Positions 31,414-43,074 of a stretch of DNA of 64,000 bases are shown in pieces. The position numbers and the translations under genes are program-made. The stretch lies in NCBI RefSeq assembly GCF_042186555.1, contig NC_133325.1:92665303-92729302 (forward strand). The letters run 5' to 3'. This DNA is from Aquarana catesbeiana (Eukaryota > Chordata > Amphibia > Anura > Ranidae). The first letter of the stretch is position 1; each line of letters begins with the position of its first letter. The notes under the pieces are model-generated. The model saw only the letters and a program-made list of their open reading frames with translations. It had not been told where the DNA came from and ran no database searches.

Positions 31414-32502
31414 GTGAAAGTTTGGGCAGGAAATATGGTACTGGGAGGAAACCGTGGCAGAAATAAAAATCACCTCACAAAGAGCTCACAGGCACTCACT
31501 GCAACTAAAGCAGCTCCAGTCACCTCACAAGATACAGCATCAGGGCGCTCTCACAGACAGAAAATGTCACAGCAAGACTCTCCATTTGAGTCAGATACAG
31601 AACAAATCCTCTCACAAACTTCTCCACAAGCCTCCTCAGCATCCCCAGTAATATTATTACAATTTGAAAAGATGCTTCATAAGGCTTTAAAACAAACCTC
31701 AGACCAAATAACAAAAAGCCTAACCAAAGAAATAAGAGAGCTGGGAAACCGCACCGCAGCCTTAGAAATAAAAATGGATATAATTGAAATTACAACCCAA
31801 GTAAATATAACAGAATTGGAACAATTAAAAGAAGAGAATTTAATACTTCAAACTAAGCTCGAAGATTACGAAAATAGAGCCAGACTTTCAAACTTGCGCA
31901 TAAGGGGAATACCTGAAACTGTGACAGACCTGCAATCTACTATTACTGCTCTATTACAAGAACTAAAGCCAGATATCCCTATTGAACGTTTAGAACTGGA
32001 CAGAGTACACAGAGCCCTCACAGCCAAAAAGAAAGATGGACCCCCACGTGATATAATCACAAAATTTCATTATTACAGAACGAAAGAACAAATACTAATT
32101 GCTGCAAGAGAAAAAAAGGAACTTAAATTTCAAGGACACAATTATCAAATTTTTGCTGACCTATCCCAACTTACTATTACTAAAAGACGATCCATGAAAC
32201 CCCAATTCATGGAACTGCAATGCCACAACATTATGTATCAATGGGGCTTCCCCTTTTCAGTCAGATTTAACTACCAAGGTACAATTTACAGAAGCAGATC
32301 AGCAGATGAACTACAACAAACCCTTTTAAAATTAAATCTGACAGAACCCACAAGCAGCAACTCTCCCACACGCAGAAGAATGGCATCATCTTCACCTTCA
32401 GGCAGCACTCAGAAAATTTCAGAACAAAATGGGAATCATCATTCTCACAAAAGAGGCCGTTATGCCACATCATCCATGGACCAAGAAGATTCAATGGACT
32501 GA
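31414..32502 (+). CDS. L1 ORF1p, RNA-binding chaperone
   Basis: ORF1p trimerises on L1 RNA and acts as a nucleic-acid chaperone in the cytoplasmic RNP. The frame is intact, 362 codons from 31,414; the internal Met at codon 8 (MVLGGNRGRNKNH) is an equally good start. In order: a Ser/Thr-rich N-terminus (residues 1-75), a predicted coiled coil (about 80-155, KEIRELGNRTAALEIKMDII), the junction LEDYENRARLSNLRIRGIPE (149-168) that opens the RRM in L1 ORF1 proteins, the RRM body, then a C-terminal domain with PRDIITKFHYYRTKEQIL and MYQWGFPFSVRFNYQG. The length is near that of mammalian L1 ORF1p (about 340). Followed by ORF2 after a ~950-bp gap, much longer than in mammalian L1. Confidence 0.9.
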   Translation: MKVWAGNMVLGGNRGRNKNHLTKSSQALTATKAAPVTSQDTASGRSHRQKMSQQDSPFESDTEQILSQTSPQASSASPVILLQFEKMLHKALKQTSDQITKSLTKEIRELGNRTAALEIKMDIIEITTQVNITELEQLKEENLILQTKLEDYENRARLSNLRIRGIPETVTDLQSTITALLQELKPDIPIERLELDRVHRALTAKKKDGPPRDIITKFHYYRTKEQILIAAREKKELKFQGHNYQIFADLSQLTITKRRSMKPQFMELQCHNIMYQWGFPFSVRFNYQGTIYRSRSADELQQTLLKLNLTEPTSSNSPTRRRMASSSPSGSTQKISEQNGNHHSHKRGRYATSSMDQEDSMD

Positions 32503-33449
32503 CATCCTAATTCCTGATATCTCTTCATTTATTATACTAAGAGATGGTTCTCTATAAAAAACCTGTATTTATAACTGAATGTAACTGCATTCTGATAGTC
32601 ACACACTGTGTGGGATCATGTTACATTCCAGTTATATTTCTTATTACTTCTGATTCATATAGCCTTAGAATATATAAGTGAAATAAGGAAATTCTTGTTC
32701 AGTTATATATTATCAGGTAATAACAATAGATTTATTACTTTTTTGGACAAATATGTTCAATAATCCTGAAGTAATGGAAGCTTTTTCTTTCTTTTCTTAA
32801 AACAAATATATTATTACCTAACTAGTTCCTAGAATTATGTTTTTGTTTATTCTAATCTGAAGCAATGCAACCTCAATTTTATGAGTTAACATATCTAAAC
32901 AGTTACATATGAATAAAATATGTAATTGTTTACTCTAAAAGGGTTAAAATCCCAAAATATTTCAAACTATCTTCATCAATACCAAAGTTATTAACAGTAC
33001 CTTTCTAACTGAATTATTTAGCCTAGGGCAAGACTAACCATATACAACCACCCTGGAATAAATAATTTCAACAAAAACTATATTCTGCACTCCAATTAAT
33101 GAAACATCATTTTGATGTCTTTTGACATAGCACTTCTCTCCTGTAAGCGGAAGATCTGTGTACCCCCCATTAGCCCTCCTCATTCTCCCAACCATATTAT
33201 GTGGGAGTGTGACGAAGGCACTTATTCCCCTGAGAGAGATATTTATTCTCTTTCACGGGTAAATTGTGATTACTTGCAAAAAATAATTTATACAATGTAT
33301 CATCTAATCTCATATGTTTTTTGTTTACTCTTTACTCCAGAATTCACTGGTTTCTTTTCTATCTATTCATCTCTTCAGTCCACACAGGTTGATCTGCGCA
33401 GTCAGCTCTGCATAACAAAAAGTAAGTCAAAACTATTTGATCTGTTGCC

Positions 33450-36400
33450 ATGGCACCACTGAATATACTTTCCCTGAATGTTCAGGGAATAAATGTCCCT
33501 CAAAAAAGGACCAAAGCCTTCCGTACTTTCCATAACAAGAAGGCTCACATAGTATGCCTCCAAGAAACACACATCACCAAAGATTCTACTCCAAAATATA
33601 TTTCTCCTTTTTATCAACAAATTTACACGGCTTTTGCCTGTACCAAGCAAAGGGGAACTCTAATTGCATTTCACCAATCCACACCATTCACCTTATCATC
33701 AGAAATTAAAGACCCAGAAGGTAGATACCTGATACTCATGGGTTATATAATGGATACAGCAATCACGGTGATTTCCTACTACGCTCCTAACAAACAACCT
33801 ACACCATTCCTCTCACATATATTACAAGTGATTAATACACACAAAATAGGAACAGTGATAATGTGTGGGGATTTGAACCAGGTCCTCCTCCCATTTCTAG
33901 ATAAATCACCTTTTACACCATCCAAAATAACCTCTAGATTACCTTTTTCTCAACTTCTTTCCAAATACAATCTGGTAGATTCGTGGAGAGAAAGTAACCC
34001 AATGAAAAAGAAATTCACTTATTTCTCGCACCCTCATCAAACCTTCACCAGAATAGATCATATTTTTCTAACAATAGGAATGATACCAGAAATTATTGCA
34101 TCAGATATAATCCCGATTCCGTGGTCTGACCATAATGCAGTATACACTACTATAGCCTCAGCCATACCAAAAGCGCATGACCCAACGTGGTACTTACCGG
34201 ACATAATGCTCAAACACCCACTACATAAGATGGCCATTGAACAAGCTTTAAAGGAATACATATCAATTAATAATACAACAGACATCTCCCCAATAACACT
34301 GTGGGAAGCTCATAAGCCTGTCTTGCGTGGTACAATACAAAGACAAATGGCACTATTTAAACAGGAACGCAAAAATCTAGCAAAAAAACTAGAACTCAAT
34401 TTTAATGCAGCCTACATATCATTTCAAAATAATCCATCTCAGAGTACAAAATCTCATCTGGAAAAATCTAGATTGGAATACGATCTATTTCTCACTGAGT
34501 CAGTTGATAAATCCCTCAAACGCTCCAAACACAATTTCTACATGAATACAAACAAACCAGGTACATATTTGGCTCGGGCATTAAATTCAACTAACAAATC
34601 TTTCAAACCAATACGTTTGAAATTATCAAAAAATGTTTACACTTGTAATCCAGTTAAAATAGTCCATAAATTTCACTCACATCTCGCAACTTTATACAAG
34701 ACAAACAATGAATTTAATCCTACAGAGGCTGAATCCTTCTTCTCAAAAATAACCTTACCTGAGTTATCTCAGAATCAAAAAAGCAGTTTGGATGAGCCTA
34801 TAACTATAGATGAAGTTGCTAACGCCATAAAAGACCTAAAACTTAACAAAAGACCAGGCCCAGACGGCTACTCGGCTTTATACTATAAAACATTCTCAGA
34901 AATACTCTCTCCCATTCTCACTGAAACTTTTAACAAACTTCTAGATGGACATTCTTTTCGGCAAGAAACACTAATGCAATTGTTTGTATGATCCCAAAAC
35001 CCCTTTCTGATGATACTTCCTGTGTGAATTATCGGCCTATCTCTCTGTTAAACCTCGATATTAAATTATTAGCAAAAATAATAGCAAAACGCCTCAATAG
35101 CATTATAGGAAAATTAATACATAGAGATCAAATAGGCTTCATGCCAAATAGACAGGCAGGCGATAATATAAGCAGGGCAGTGTTATTGGCACATATTGCT
35201 AAAAAAACGGAAAATCCCTTTATGTTTTCTATCTCTCGATATTAAGAGGGCATTTGACACAGTATCCTGGCAATATATGCAATATTCATTACAAAAATGG
35301 GGTTTTGGACCCCACTTTTTAACATGGATCAAAGCATTATATAATAAACCCAAAGCCTATATTAAATATGCTGGATACAAATCTGAAGCCTTTAATATTG
35401 AAAGAGGTACCTGACAGGGTTGCCCATTATCTCCCTTATTATTTGCCCTTATACTCGAACCCATGGCCCAATACATCAGAACAAACCAAACTATAACTGG
35501 CATTGAAGTAGGAGGTATTACACACAAATTATGTATATTTGCAGACGATATATTACTTTTTCTATCATCACCACAGGTCTCTGGTCCTAACTTAATACCA
35601 GCTCTTGATGGATTTGCAGCCCTATCCGGCCTTATGATTAATCCTAAGAAATGCCTAGTGCTTAATATTTCACTCACAAACATGGAATTGATCCCGGCTA
35701 GGGCTGCACTCCCATTCACATGGGCAGAAAAATCAATCCCATATCTTGGAATTCATTTAACAGCATCTCATTCTGATTTATTCTCAACCAATTATCCTCC
35801 TGTATTAAGACAGATCACAAATCTAATAAAACAATGGTCGCAACTTCCTTTATCCTGGATAGGGAAGATTAATGCAATCAAAATGACTATTCTACCCAAA
35901 TTGCTTTATCTATTCAGAGTCCTCCCTATTCCAATTCCTTCTTATTTTTTGAGAATAGTACAAAAAAGAGCAACTTTGTTTATATGGGGCTCTTCTAAAC
36001 CACGTATACCTATACACACACTACATCTTCCCAAAAATAAAGGAGGCCTGGGATACCCTAATTTTACTAACTATTACAGAGCAGCACATTTGGCCAGTCT
36101 GTCCAAATACCATGCAAAACAGGAAATCCCATTATGGGTATTTATAGAGGCTTCAGAAAATGACCCTCTATTAATATCAAATTTATTATGGCTTGATCCT
36201 AAAGACCGCTTTAAAATTCATAATCCCATAACTAAACACTTCTTATCTCTCTGGGATAAACTAAAAACCAAATATCAGTTACAATCTCCACACAATCCTC
36301 TCCTTTCTTTTATCAGAAATCCGGCCTTTTATCCGGCATGGATCTACCCAAATTCTTTTAAAGCTTGGACAACATCAGGCATTCAGACACTAAATGACTT

Positions 36401-37241
36401 CATAGCATCTAAATCATTTCTTTCATTCCCATCGCTTAGAGAAAAATATGATCTACCAAACTCTGAGATATTTAGATATCTCCAAATCAAAAATGTCTAT
36501 ACACCATTCCTAAAGGGGGAAACACCATTATCCCAATTATCCATTTTTGAATCAATCTGTACAAAAGATCTATTTGCTAAAGGTACAATTTCATCACTTT
36601 ATAATCAATTATATGGAGTAGCAAATCTTAATAGACCCTCTTACGTTCAGAGGTGGGAGGAGGACCTGGGACGAACTTTAGAAGACACGGAATGGTCTAA
36701 CATATGGCTCACATCTAAGTCATCTTCACCCAACATCTTAGCACTGGAGACAAATTATAAAGTCCTAACTCGCTGGTACCTTGTACCCGCTAGAGAGGCA
36801 AAATATTCACCTAATACCTCAGCTCTTTGTTTTCGAGGATGCCCAGAAATAGGCACATATTTACACATATGGTGGACGTGCCCAGTAATCCAAACCTTCT
36901 GGAAGGAAGTCTTCGTGATTGCATCTAAAATATTTAAAAAAATAATACAACCAGATCCATATTTAACTTTACTTAATCTAAAACCGGAATGGTTAACACT
37001 CTCTCAATTCAAACTTATGATCCAACTAATAACGGCTGCAAAACAAACAGTGGCCAAGGCATGGAAATCTCCTACATTGGTACTAGCAGAAACAATTCAC
37101 AGAATGAATAATACAATGTCCCATGCTAAGATGGTAGCCATCGATCAAAATCAAATTCCAAAATTTGAAAAACTTTGGCATCCTTGGATAAAACAACAGT
37201 TCCTGTCAAACTTCAATGACTCTGTCCTGTTGCCATGGTAA
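33450..37241 (+). pseudogene. L1 ORF2p, endonuclease-reverse transcriptase, 2 frameshifts and 1 stop
   Basis: ORF2p nicks target DNA and reverse-transcribes L1 RNA there. The apurinic-type endonuclease opens the protein: ILSLNVQGIN (Asn10), CLQETH (Glu39), SYYAPN, MCGDLNQ (140-143), RIDHIF and WSDHNA (226-229). RT follows: KRPGPDGYSALYYK, NYRPISLLNLDIKLLAKIIA, LDIKRAFDTVSW (first Asp), then QGCPLSPLLFALILEP and FADDILLF (35,538-35,549). The C-terminal zinc knuckle is CFRGCPEIGTYLHIWWTC. Damage is light: a base slip near 34,970-34,990, a second near 35,225, and a TGA at 35,412-35,414 in place of the residue before QGCPLSP. About 1,260 codons in total, as expected for L1. All catalytic residues survive, so the copy is recent but dead in cis. 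Confidence 0.95.
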
Positions 37242-37681
37242 CAGATTAAATGACTTACAGAGACACCCATTCTAAGGCTTCAAAGAGAACTAAAAAGAAT
37301 AATAAACTGACGAGCAGGACAACCTTGTGGACCATACCTCTACCTTTCAACCCTTTTTCTTCTCTTTCCTTTTCTCCACCTTACGATTAAAGCTCATTAT
37401 CAGAATTTATTTGACCTATATACACTCTACTTGTAAACAATATATATAGTAAGTATAAATCATTTAAATACCTACAAAAGTAACTAAGGAAATTATATAT
37501 ATATCTTTAATTTAGGTTTACGTGAACCCAATGTTTAATATTTGAAATTTCATGATATTTACCTATATAAACCCTACTGTAAAACAATGAGCTTACTTTA
37601 TAGATCCTTGTAAACTTACTTTATGTATCTTTATAACATTGTATACTCAATAAACTTCTTTTGACAAGGAAAGTAAATGGG

Positions 37682-38034
37682 AGCCCTAGACTGGAACGTT
37701 CCCAGACTGTGCTTCAAAATATGTTGTGGTATGTATTGTCTCCACCATCAAGCAGCAAATCAAATCTCACAAGGAACAACCATGAAGTCAGGGAAACGCC
37801 AATCTAACATAAGACAGAGATGGTAGAGATGTATATTCATTCAAGAACTAATAATGAGTCATTAATGTATATCAGTTACAATCAAAAATAGAAAAAATAC
37901 AAAGTATAGCAAAAATCCCAGATTTAGCTGAATTACAGCAGAGGGAATAATCTATAGAAAGGAGTATATATTAAAATGCAAAAATGAAAATAGAGAGGTA
38001 TGAAGGAATATAAAACACCTTCAATGTAAATTCT
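37682..38034. other. Unassigned sequence right of the L1
   Basis: Continues the pre-insertion DNA at 31,264, so it belongs to the same old element or host sequence. A/T rich, no gene. Confidence 0.45.
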
Positions 38035-38323
38035 GAAGTGGAAGGAAAATAACTGGTTTTCAAAATTTTTTACAAATATCTGAAAAGTGTGGCGTGGATT
38101 TGTATTCAGCCCAACTAAAATCCAGTGGAACCAATTGCCTTTAGAAGTCACCTAATAAGAAAATAGAGTCCACCTGTGTGTAAATTAATCTCAGTATAAA
38201 TACAGCTGTTCTGTGAAGCCCTCAGGGGTTTGTTAGAGAACCTTAGTGAACAAACAGCATCATCAAGGCCCAGGAACACACCAGACAGGTCAGAGATAAA
38301 GTTGTGAAGAAGTTTATGGAGAC
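38035..38323 (+). pseudogene. Tc1-family element fragment with transposase N-terminus
   Basis: The sequence contains gtgtggcgtggatttgtatt and other tracts typical of a Tc1 5' region. Near 38,262-38,318 the plus strand reads IIKAQEHTRQVRDKVVKKF, the start of a Tc1-type transposase (helix 1 of the first HTH). It breaks off where the hairpin at 38,324 begins. Different subfamily from 8,407-11,325. No catalytic part remains. Confidence 0.65.
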
Positions 38324-38508
38324 AAATTTTAATAAAAAGTAAAACACTTACATTTAAGCAGTAAAAAAAGCGCTTTGTGTAAAATGAGCACCCCAGACGA
38401 AGTCTTGTGAGACGAAACGCGTAGGGTGGACCCCACTGCCGCCACGATTTTACACAAAACGCTTTTTTTACTGCATAAATGTAAGTGTTTTACTTTTTAT
38501 TAAAATTT
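38324..38508. repeat. 62-bp-arm hairpin with ribozyme-like loop
   Basis: Arms 38,324-38,385 and 38,447-38,508 are inverted repeats matching at about 60 of 62 positions. The 61-bp loop holds the hammerhead-like core. This arrangement looks selected or recently formed rather than random. Confidence 0.93.
38386..38430 (+). ncRNA. Hammerhead-ribozyme-like motif in hairpin loop
   Basis: CAGACGA (38,394-38,400) differs by one base from the CUGANGA core. After one extra A, GTCT pairs with AGAC around a TGTG loop (38,402-38,413). GAAAC (38,414-38,418) follows, then GCGTA, so ACGCGT gives a palindromic stem III like that of dimer-type hammerheads. CACCC before the core can pair with GGGTG after the putative cleavage site (38,424-38,428). 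The U-to-A change in the core would normally weaken or abolish cleavage. Confidence 0.5.
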
Positions 38509-39075
38509 CTCTTGCTTACGGAATTACGCTATGTAGCCCTTCTTTATTTCCTATGGGCCAATCTCCCTGTATGTGTAACCACTGATTTGGAGAAGACCCC
38601 TCTATGAAGGTTTTGAGGATTCCAGATTCCAATCACCATTGATTCCTTAGGTCCCTTCTCCATTGCCAGTTGGCAGTACAAGCTCGTTTGACTCATAGAA
38701 TGTACGTTCTTTTGGGTCCAAACTTTCTGGTAAGCCTATATTTCACTCTGGTGGTGGCATCATCCCATGGGTATTTTCACCTTTCATCTACCATATTGGT
38801 TATTCACATGGTGTTCAGGACTGTCCCACTTCAATTTGGACTGCGACTAATCACCGCACAAGATTGACACTTGGATATTATTAGAGACTTTATTTCTTAT
38901 TTTGTTATATTAATTTTTTCACTGCATGTGTTACATGTACAATTCATTATCTATTATGGTTATTTAATTTGGCACTACAGCGCTACACTTTGATACACCT
39001 GTTGTTTTGAGCAATATTTCTATTTTTGTGTTAGCTGCTAATTATTGAGCAAGAGCAGAGTTAATATTTTTTGAT
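38509..39075. other. Probable Penelope-like flank, non-coding
   Basis: Follows the ribozyme-like hairpin. Contains ggcactacagcgctacactt near 38,972, a tract I associate with amphibian Penelope-like terminal regions. No open frame with a domain. Assignment is inference. Confidence 0.35.
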
Positions 39076-39475
39076 TAAGGCCTCTTTCACACGGGGCAGA
39101 TCAGTCATGATCCGCCCCGTGAACACACGCTGGCTCAGCGGGGATCGCTCCGCCGATCCCCGCTGAGCAGGAAGATGACAGGTGCATCGCTGCACGCTGT
39201 GCAGCGACGGACCTGTCAGAGCGCCGCTCTCCCCTATGGGGGGATCGGATGATGACGGTCCGTAGTGTCCGTCGTCATCCGATCCGATCCGAAAACGGAG
39301 GGAAAAGTAGGTTTTTCCTCCGTTACACTTTTCGGATCGGAGCGGGGTCGGATGTCAGCGGACATGTCACCGCTGACATCCGACGCTCCATAGGGATGAC
39401 TGTATGTCCGTTTTTCATCCGAAAACGGATGGATGAAAAACGGACATACGGATCATCCGTGTGAAAGAGGCCTTA
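39076..39475. mobile_element. MITE, 400 bp, taaggcctctttcacacgg ends
   Basis: The 19-bp termini are perfect inverted repeats. The interior has many inverted tracts (gatgtcagcggacatg; ccgtttttcatccg / cggatgaaaaacgg). Closely related to 21,544-21,930. Non-coding. Confidence 0.93.
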
Positions 39476-40008
39476 CTGTTTCCAGATGGAAATAATGTTT
39501 AGAGCATGATATAATTGCCTAAATGGTACTGAAATATGCGGTATATTATTTAAAGATAATCTGCTTTTAAACTGTGTGAAAAAGTGATTTCTACACTGAA
39601 ATATCTTTAAAAGTCTGAGAAGAGATAAATTCCCTGTTTTTGTACAACTAGGTACCAGCACAACTAAGCATGCTCAGACCGGAAAATAGCTCTCATTTTA
39701 GCTCCAGTGTCTTTTTTACCAGGCGCTATAGTAAATACCAAAATTAGCGCTTGGCTAAAATGCGTTTTTGAGAATGAAAATCAGCGCTATTATAGTCCAA
39801 TGCAAGTTTCAGCCATTGATTCTAATGGTACAATAAATACATACTTTTAAAGTTGAAATGAAATGTATCTTTCTCTAAAATAAATGTTCCTTGCAACAAT
39901 GTTGCTGCTTCTATTTTTTTTCTCATCTATTTTGTTGTTAAGAATACTAGAATGTGGAATGTTTTGATGTTTTGGTAAAATATATTTTTCTCTGTCACTT
40001 TCACTTGT
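39476..40008. other. Unassigned non-coding sequence
   Basis: Between the MITE and the CR1 3' end. A/T rich; nothing recognised. Confidence 0.45.
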
Positions 40009-40097
40009 TACATAGTTACATAGTTACATAGTAGGTGAGGTTGAAAAAAGACACAAGTCCATCAAGTCCAACCTATGTGTGTGATTATGTGTCAGTA

Positions 40098-43048
40098 TTA
40101 CATTACGTATCCCTGTATATTGCGGTCATTCAGGTGATTATCTAATAGTTTCTTGAAGCTATCAATGCTCCCCGCTGAGACCACCGCCTGTGGAAGGGAA
40201 TTCCACATCCTTGCCGCTCTTACAGTAAAGAACCCTCTACGTAGTTTAAGGTTAAACCTCTTTTCTTCTAATTGTAATGAGTGGCCACGAGTCTTATTAA
40301 ACTCTCTTCTGCGAAAAAGTTTTATCCCTATTGTGGGTCACCAGTACAGTATTTGTAAATTGAAATCATATCCCCTCTCAAGCGTCTCTTCTCCAGAGAG
40401 AATAAGTTCAGTGCTCGCAACCTTTCCTCATAACTAAGATCCTCCAGACCCTTTACTAGCTTTGTTGCCCTTCTTTGTACTCGCTCCATTTCCAGTACGT
40501 CCCTCCTGAGGACTGGTGCCCAGAACTGGACAGCATACTCCAGGTGCGGGCGGACCAGAGTCTTGTAGAGCGGGAGAATTATCGTTTTATCTCTGCAGTT
40601 GATCCCCCTTTTAATGCATGCCAATATTCTGTTTGCTTTATTAGCAGCAGCTTGGCATTGCATGCCATTGCTGAGCCTATCATCCACTAGGACCCCCAGG
40701 TCCTTTTCCATCCTAGATTCCCCCAGAGGTTCTCCCCCCAGTGTATAGATTGCATTCATATTTTTGCCACCCAAATGCATTATTTTACATTTTTCTACAT
40801 TGAACCTCATTTGCCATGTAGTCGCCCACCCCATTAATTTGTTCAGGTCTTTTTGCAAGATTTCCACATCCTGCGGAGAAGTTATTGCCCTGCTTAGCTT
40901 AGTATCGTCTGCAAATACAGAGATTGAACTGTTTATCCCATCCTCCAGGTCGTTTATGAACAAATTAAATAGGATTGGTCCCAGCACAGAACCCTGGGGA
41001 ACCCCACTACCCACCCCTGACCATTCTGAGTACTCCCCATTTATCACCACCCTCTGAACTCGCCCTTGTAGCCAGTTTTCAATCCATGTACTCACCCTAT
41101 GGTCCATGCCAACGCACCTTATTTTGTACAGTAAACGTTTATGGGGAACTGTGTCAAATGCTTTTGCAAAATCCAGATACACCACGTCTACGGGCCTTCC
41201 TTTATCTAGATGGCAACTCGCCTCCTCATAGAAGGTTAATAGATTGGTTTGGCAAGAACGATTCTTCATGAATCCATGCTGATTACTGCTAATGATATCA
41301 TTCTTATTACTAAAATCTTGTATATAGTCCCTTATCATCCCCTCCAAGAGTTTACATACTATTGATGTTAGGCTAACTGGTCTGTAATTCCCAGGGATGT
41401 TTTTTGGGCCCTTTTTAAATATTGGTGCTACATTGGCTTTTCTCCAATCAGCTGGTACCATTCCAGTCAATAGACTGTCTGTAAAAATTAGGAACAACGG
41501 TCTGGCAATCACCTGACTGAGTTCCCTAAGTACCCTCGGATGCAAGCCATCTGGTCCCGGTGATTTATTAATGTTAAGTTTCTCAAGTCTAATTTTAATT
41601 CCGTCCTCTGTTAACCATGTAGGTGCTTCCTGTGTTGTGTCATGAGGATAAACACTGCAGTTTTGGTTACTGAAGCCCCCCGATTCACTCGTGAAGACTG
41701 AGGAGAAGAATAAATTCAATACCTTTGCCATCTCCCCATCCTTTGTAACCAGATGTCCTTCCTCATTCTTTATGGGGCCAATATGGTCTGTCCTCCCTTT
41801 TTTACTGTTTACATACTTAAAGAATTTCTTGGGATTTTTTTTGCTCTCCTCCGCTATGTGTCTTTCATGTTCTATCTTAGCCAACCTAATTGCACCCTTA
41901 CATTTCTTATTGCATTCTTTATAAATTCTGAATGCTGTGGATGATCCCTCAACCTTGTATTTTTTGAAGGCCTTCTCCTTTGCTTTTATATGCATTTTTA
42001 CATTGGAGTTAAGCCATCCAGGATGTTTGTTCGCTCTTTTAAATTTATTACCCAATGGGATACATTGGCTAATGTCCTTATTTAATATGCTCTTAAAGCA
42101 AACCCATCTCTCCTCCGTATTCTTTGTTCCTAATATTTTATCCCAATTTATGCCTTTTAGCAAGGTTTGTAGTTTAGGGAAGTTGGCTCTTTTGAAATTC
42201 AGTGTCTTTGTGTTCCCTTCATGTCTCCTATTTGTGTGATTTATACTGAAACTAATTGACCTGTGATCGCTGTTACCTAAATTGCCCCGTATTTCCACAT
42301 CTGTTATCAGGTCTGTATTGTTGGTAATCAGTAGATCTAGTAATGTTTTATTTCTAGTTGGTGCGTCTACCATCTGACCCATAAAATTGTCCTGCAAGAC
42401 ACTAAGGAACTGGCGAGCCTTAAATGAATGCGCGGTTCCCTCCGCCCAGTCTATGTCTGGATAATTAAAATCCCCCATTATGATAACACTTCCCATCCTT
42501 GCTGCTAATCCAATTTGTGATAGGAGATCCGTCTCCACTTCCTCCCTCAGGTTAGGGGGCCTATAGCATACTCCCAGTATTATTTTCCCCTTAGCTTCAT
42601 CCCTTTGGAGCTCTACCCATAAAGATTCCACCTCCTCCCTAGCCCCCTCAGTGATGTCATCTCTCACATTCACTTGTACATTATTCTTGATATATAGGCA
42701 TACCCCTCCCCCTTTTTTACCCTCTCTGTCCTTGCGGTATAGGGTATACCCTTGAATGTTTGCCAGCCAATCATGAGAGCTGTTGAACCAGGTCTCTGAA
42801 ATTCCCACAAAATCCAAATCCTCCTTGTACAACAGTATCTCTAGTTCACCCATCTTGTCCGCCAGGCTCCTGGCATTGGTGAACATGCCACATAGTTTAG
42901 ACCGGTCGCATATTGTCCTCGTATTGGGTGTTTCAAGATTGCAACTTGGACTTGCTACTATACTCACCTTGTGTTTTTGTGCTTTGGTTAACCTACCACT
43001 AATGCCCCCAATACTACCCTCTGGAATATCTTCCGCGCTGGCTATCAC
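40098..43048 (-). pseudogene. CR1 ORF2, endonuclease-reverse transcriptase, one frameshift
   Basis: Drives target-primed reverse transcription of CR1 RNA. From 43,048 there are 906 uninterrupted codons. Endonuclease: MFTNARSLADK (Asn58), GISETWFNS (Glu85), CYRPP, MGDFNYPDIDW (192-201), NSDHRS (260-263). RT: NKSPGPDGLHPRVLREL (494-510), NYRPVSLTSIVCKLLE (554-569), VYLDFAKAFDTVPH (first Asp, 623-636), GVPQGSVLGPILFNLFINDL (682-701), VFADDTK (catalytic Asp pair, 711-717). A TAG ends this frame at about 40,328; one base shift there opens a further ~75 codons (FRRREFNKTRGHSLQLEEKR, ARMWNSLPQAVVSAGSIDSF) that are the normal CR1 C-terminus, ending with TAA at 40,098-40,100. A single indel thus separates it from a full-length protein. 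Start codon uncertain. Confidence 0.93.
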
Positions 43049-43074
43049 TGTCTCTGGACCCTCCCCCCCATCGC

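Larger units (their letters stand above)
31279..37667 (+). mobile_element. Full-length L1 LINE, 6.4 kb, with 14-bp TSD
   Basis: Exact duplication ggaaagtaaatggg at 31,265-31,278 and 37,668-37,681. The order is 5' UTR (about 31,279-31,413), ORF1, a ~950-bp inter-ORF region without a frame of interest, ORF2 and a ~425-bp A/T-rich 3' UTR ending in caataaacttcttttgacaa rather than a long poly-A. The two perfect TSD copies indicate target-primed insertion of a complete copy. Confidence 0.95.
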
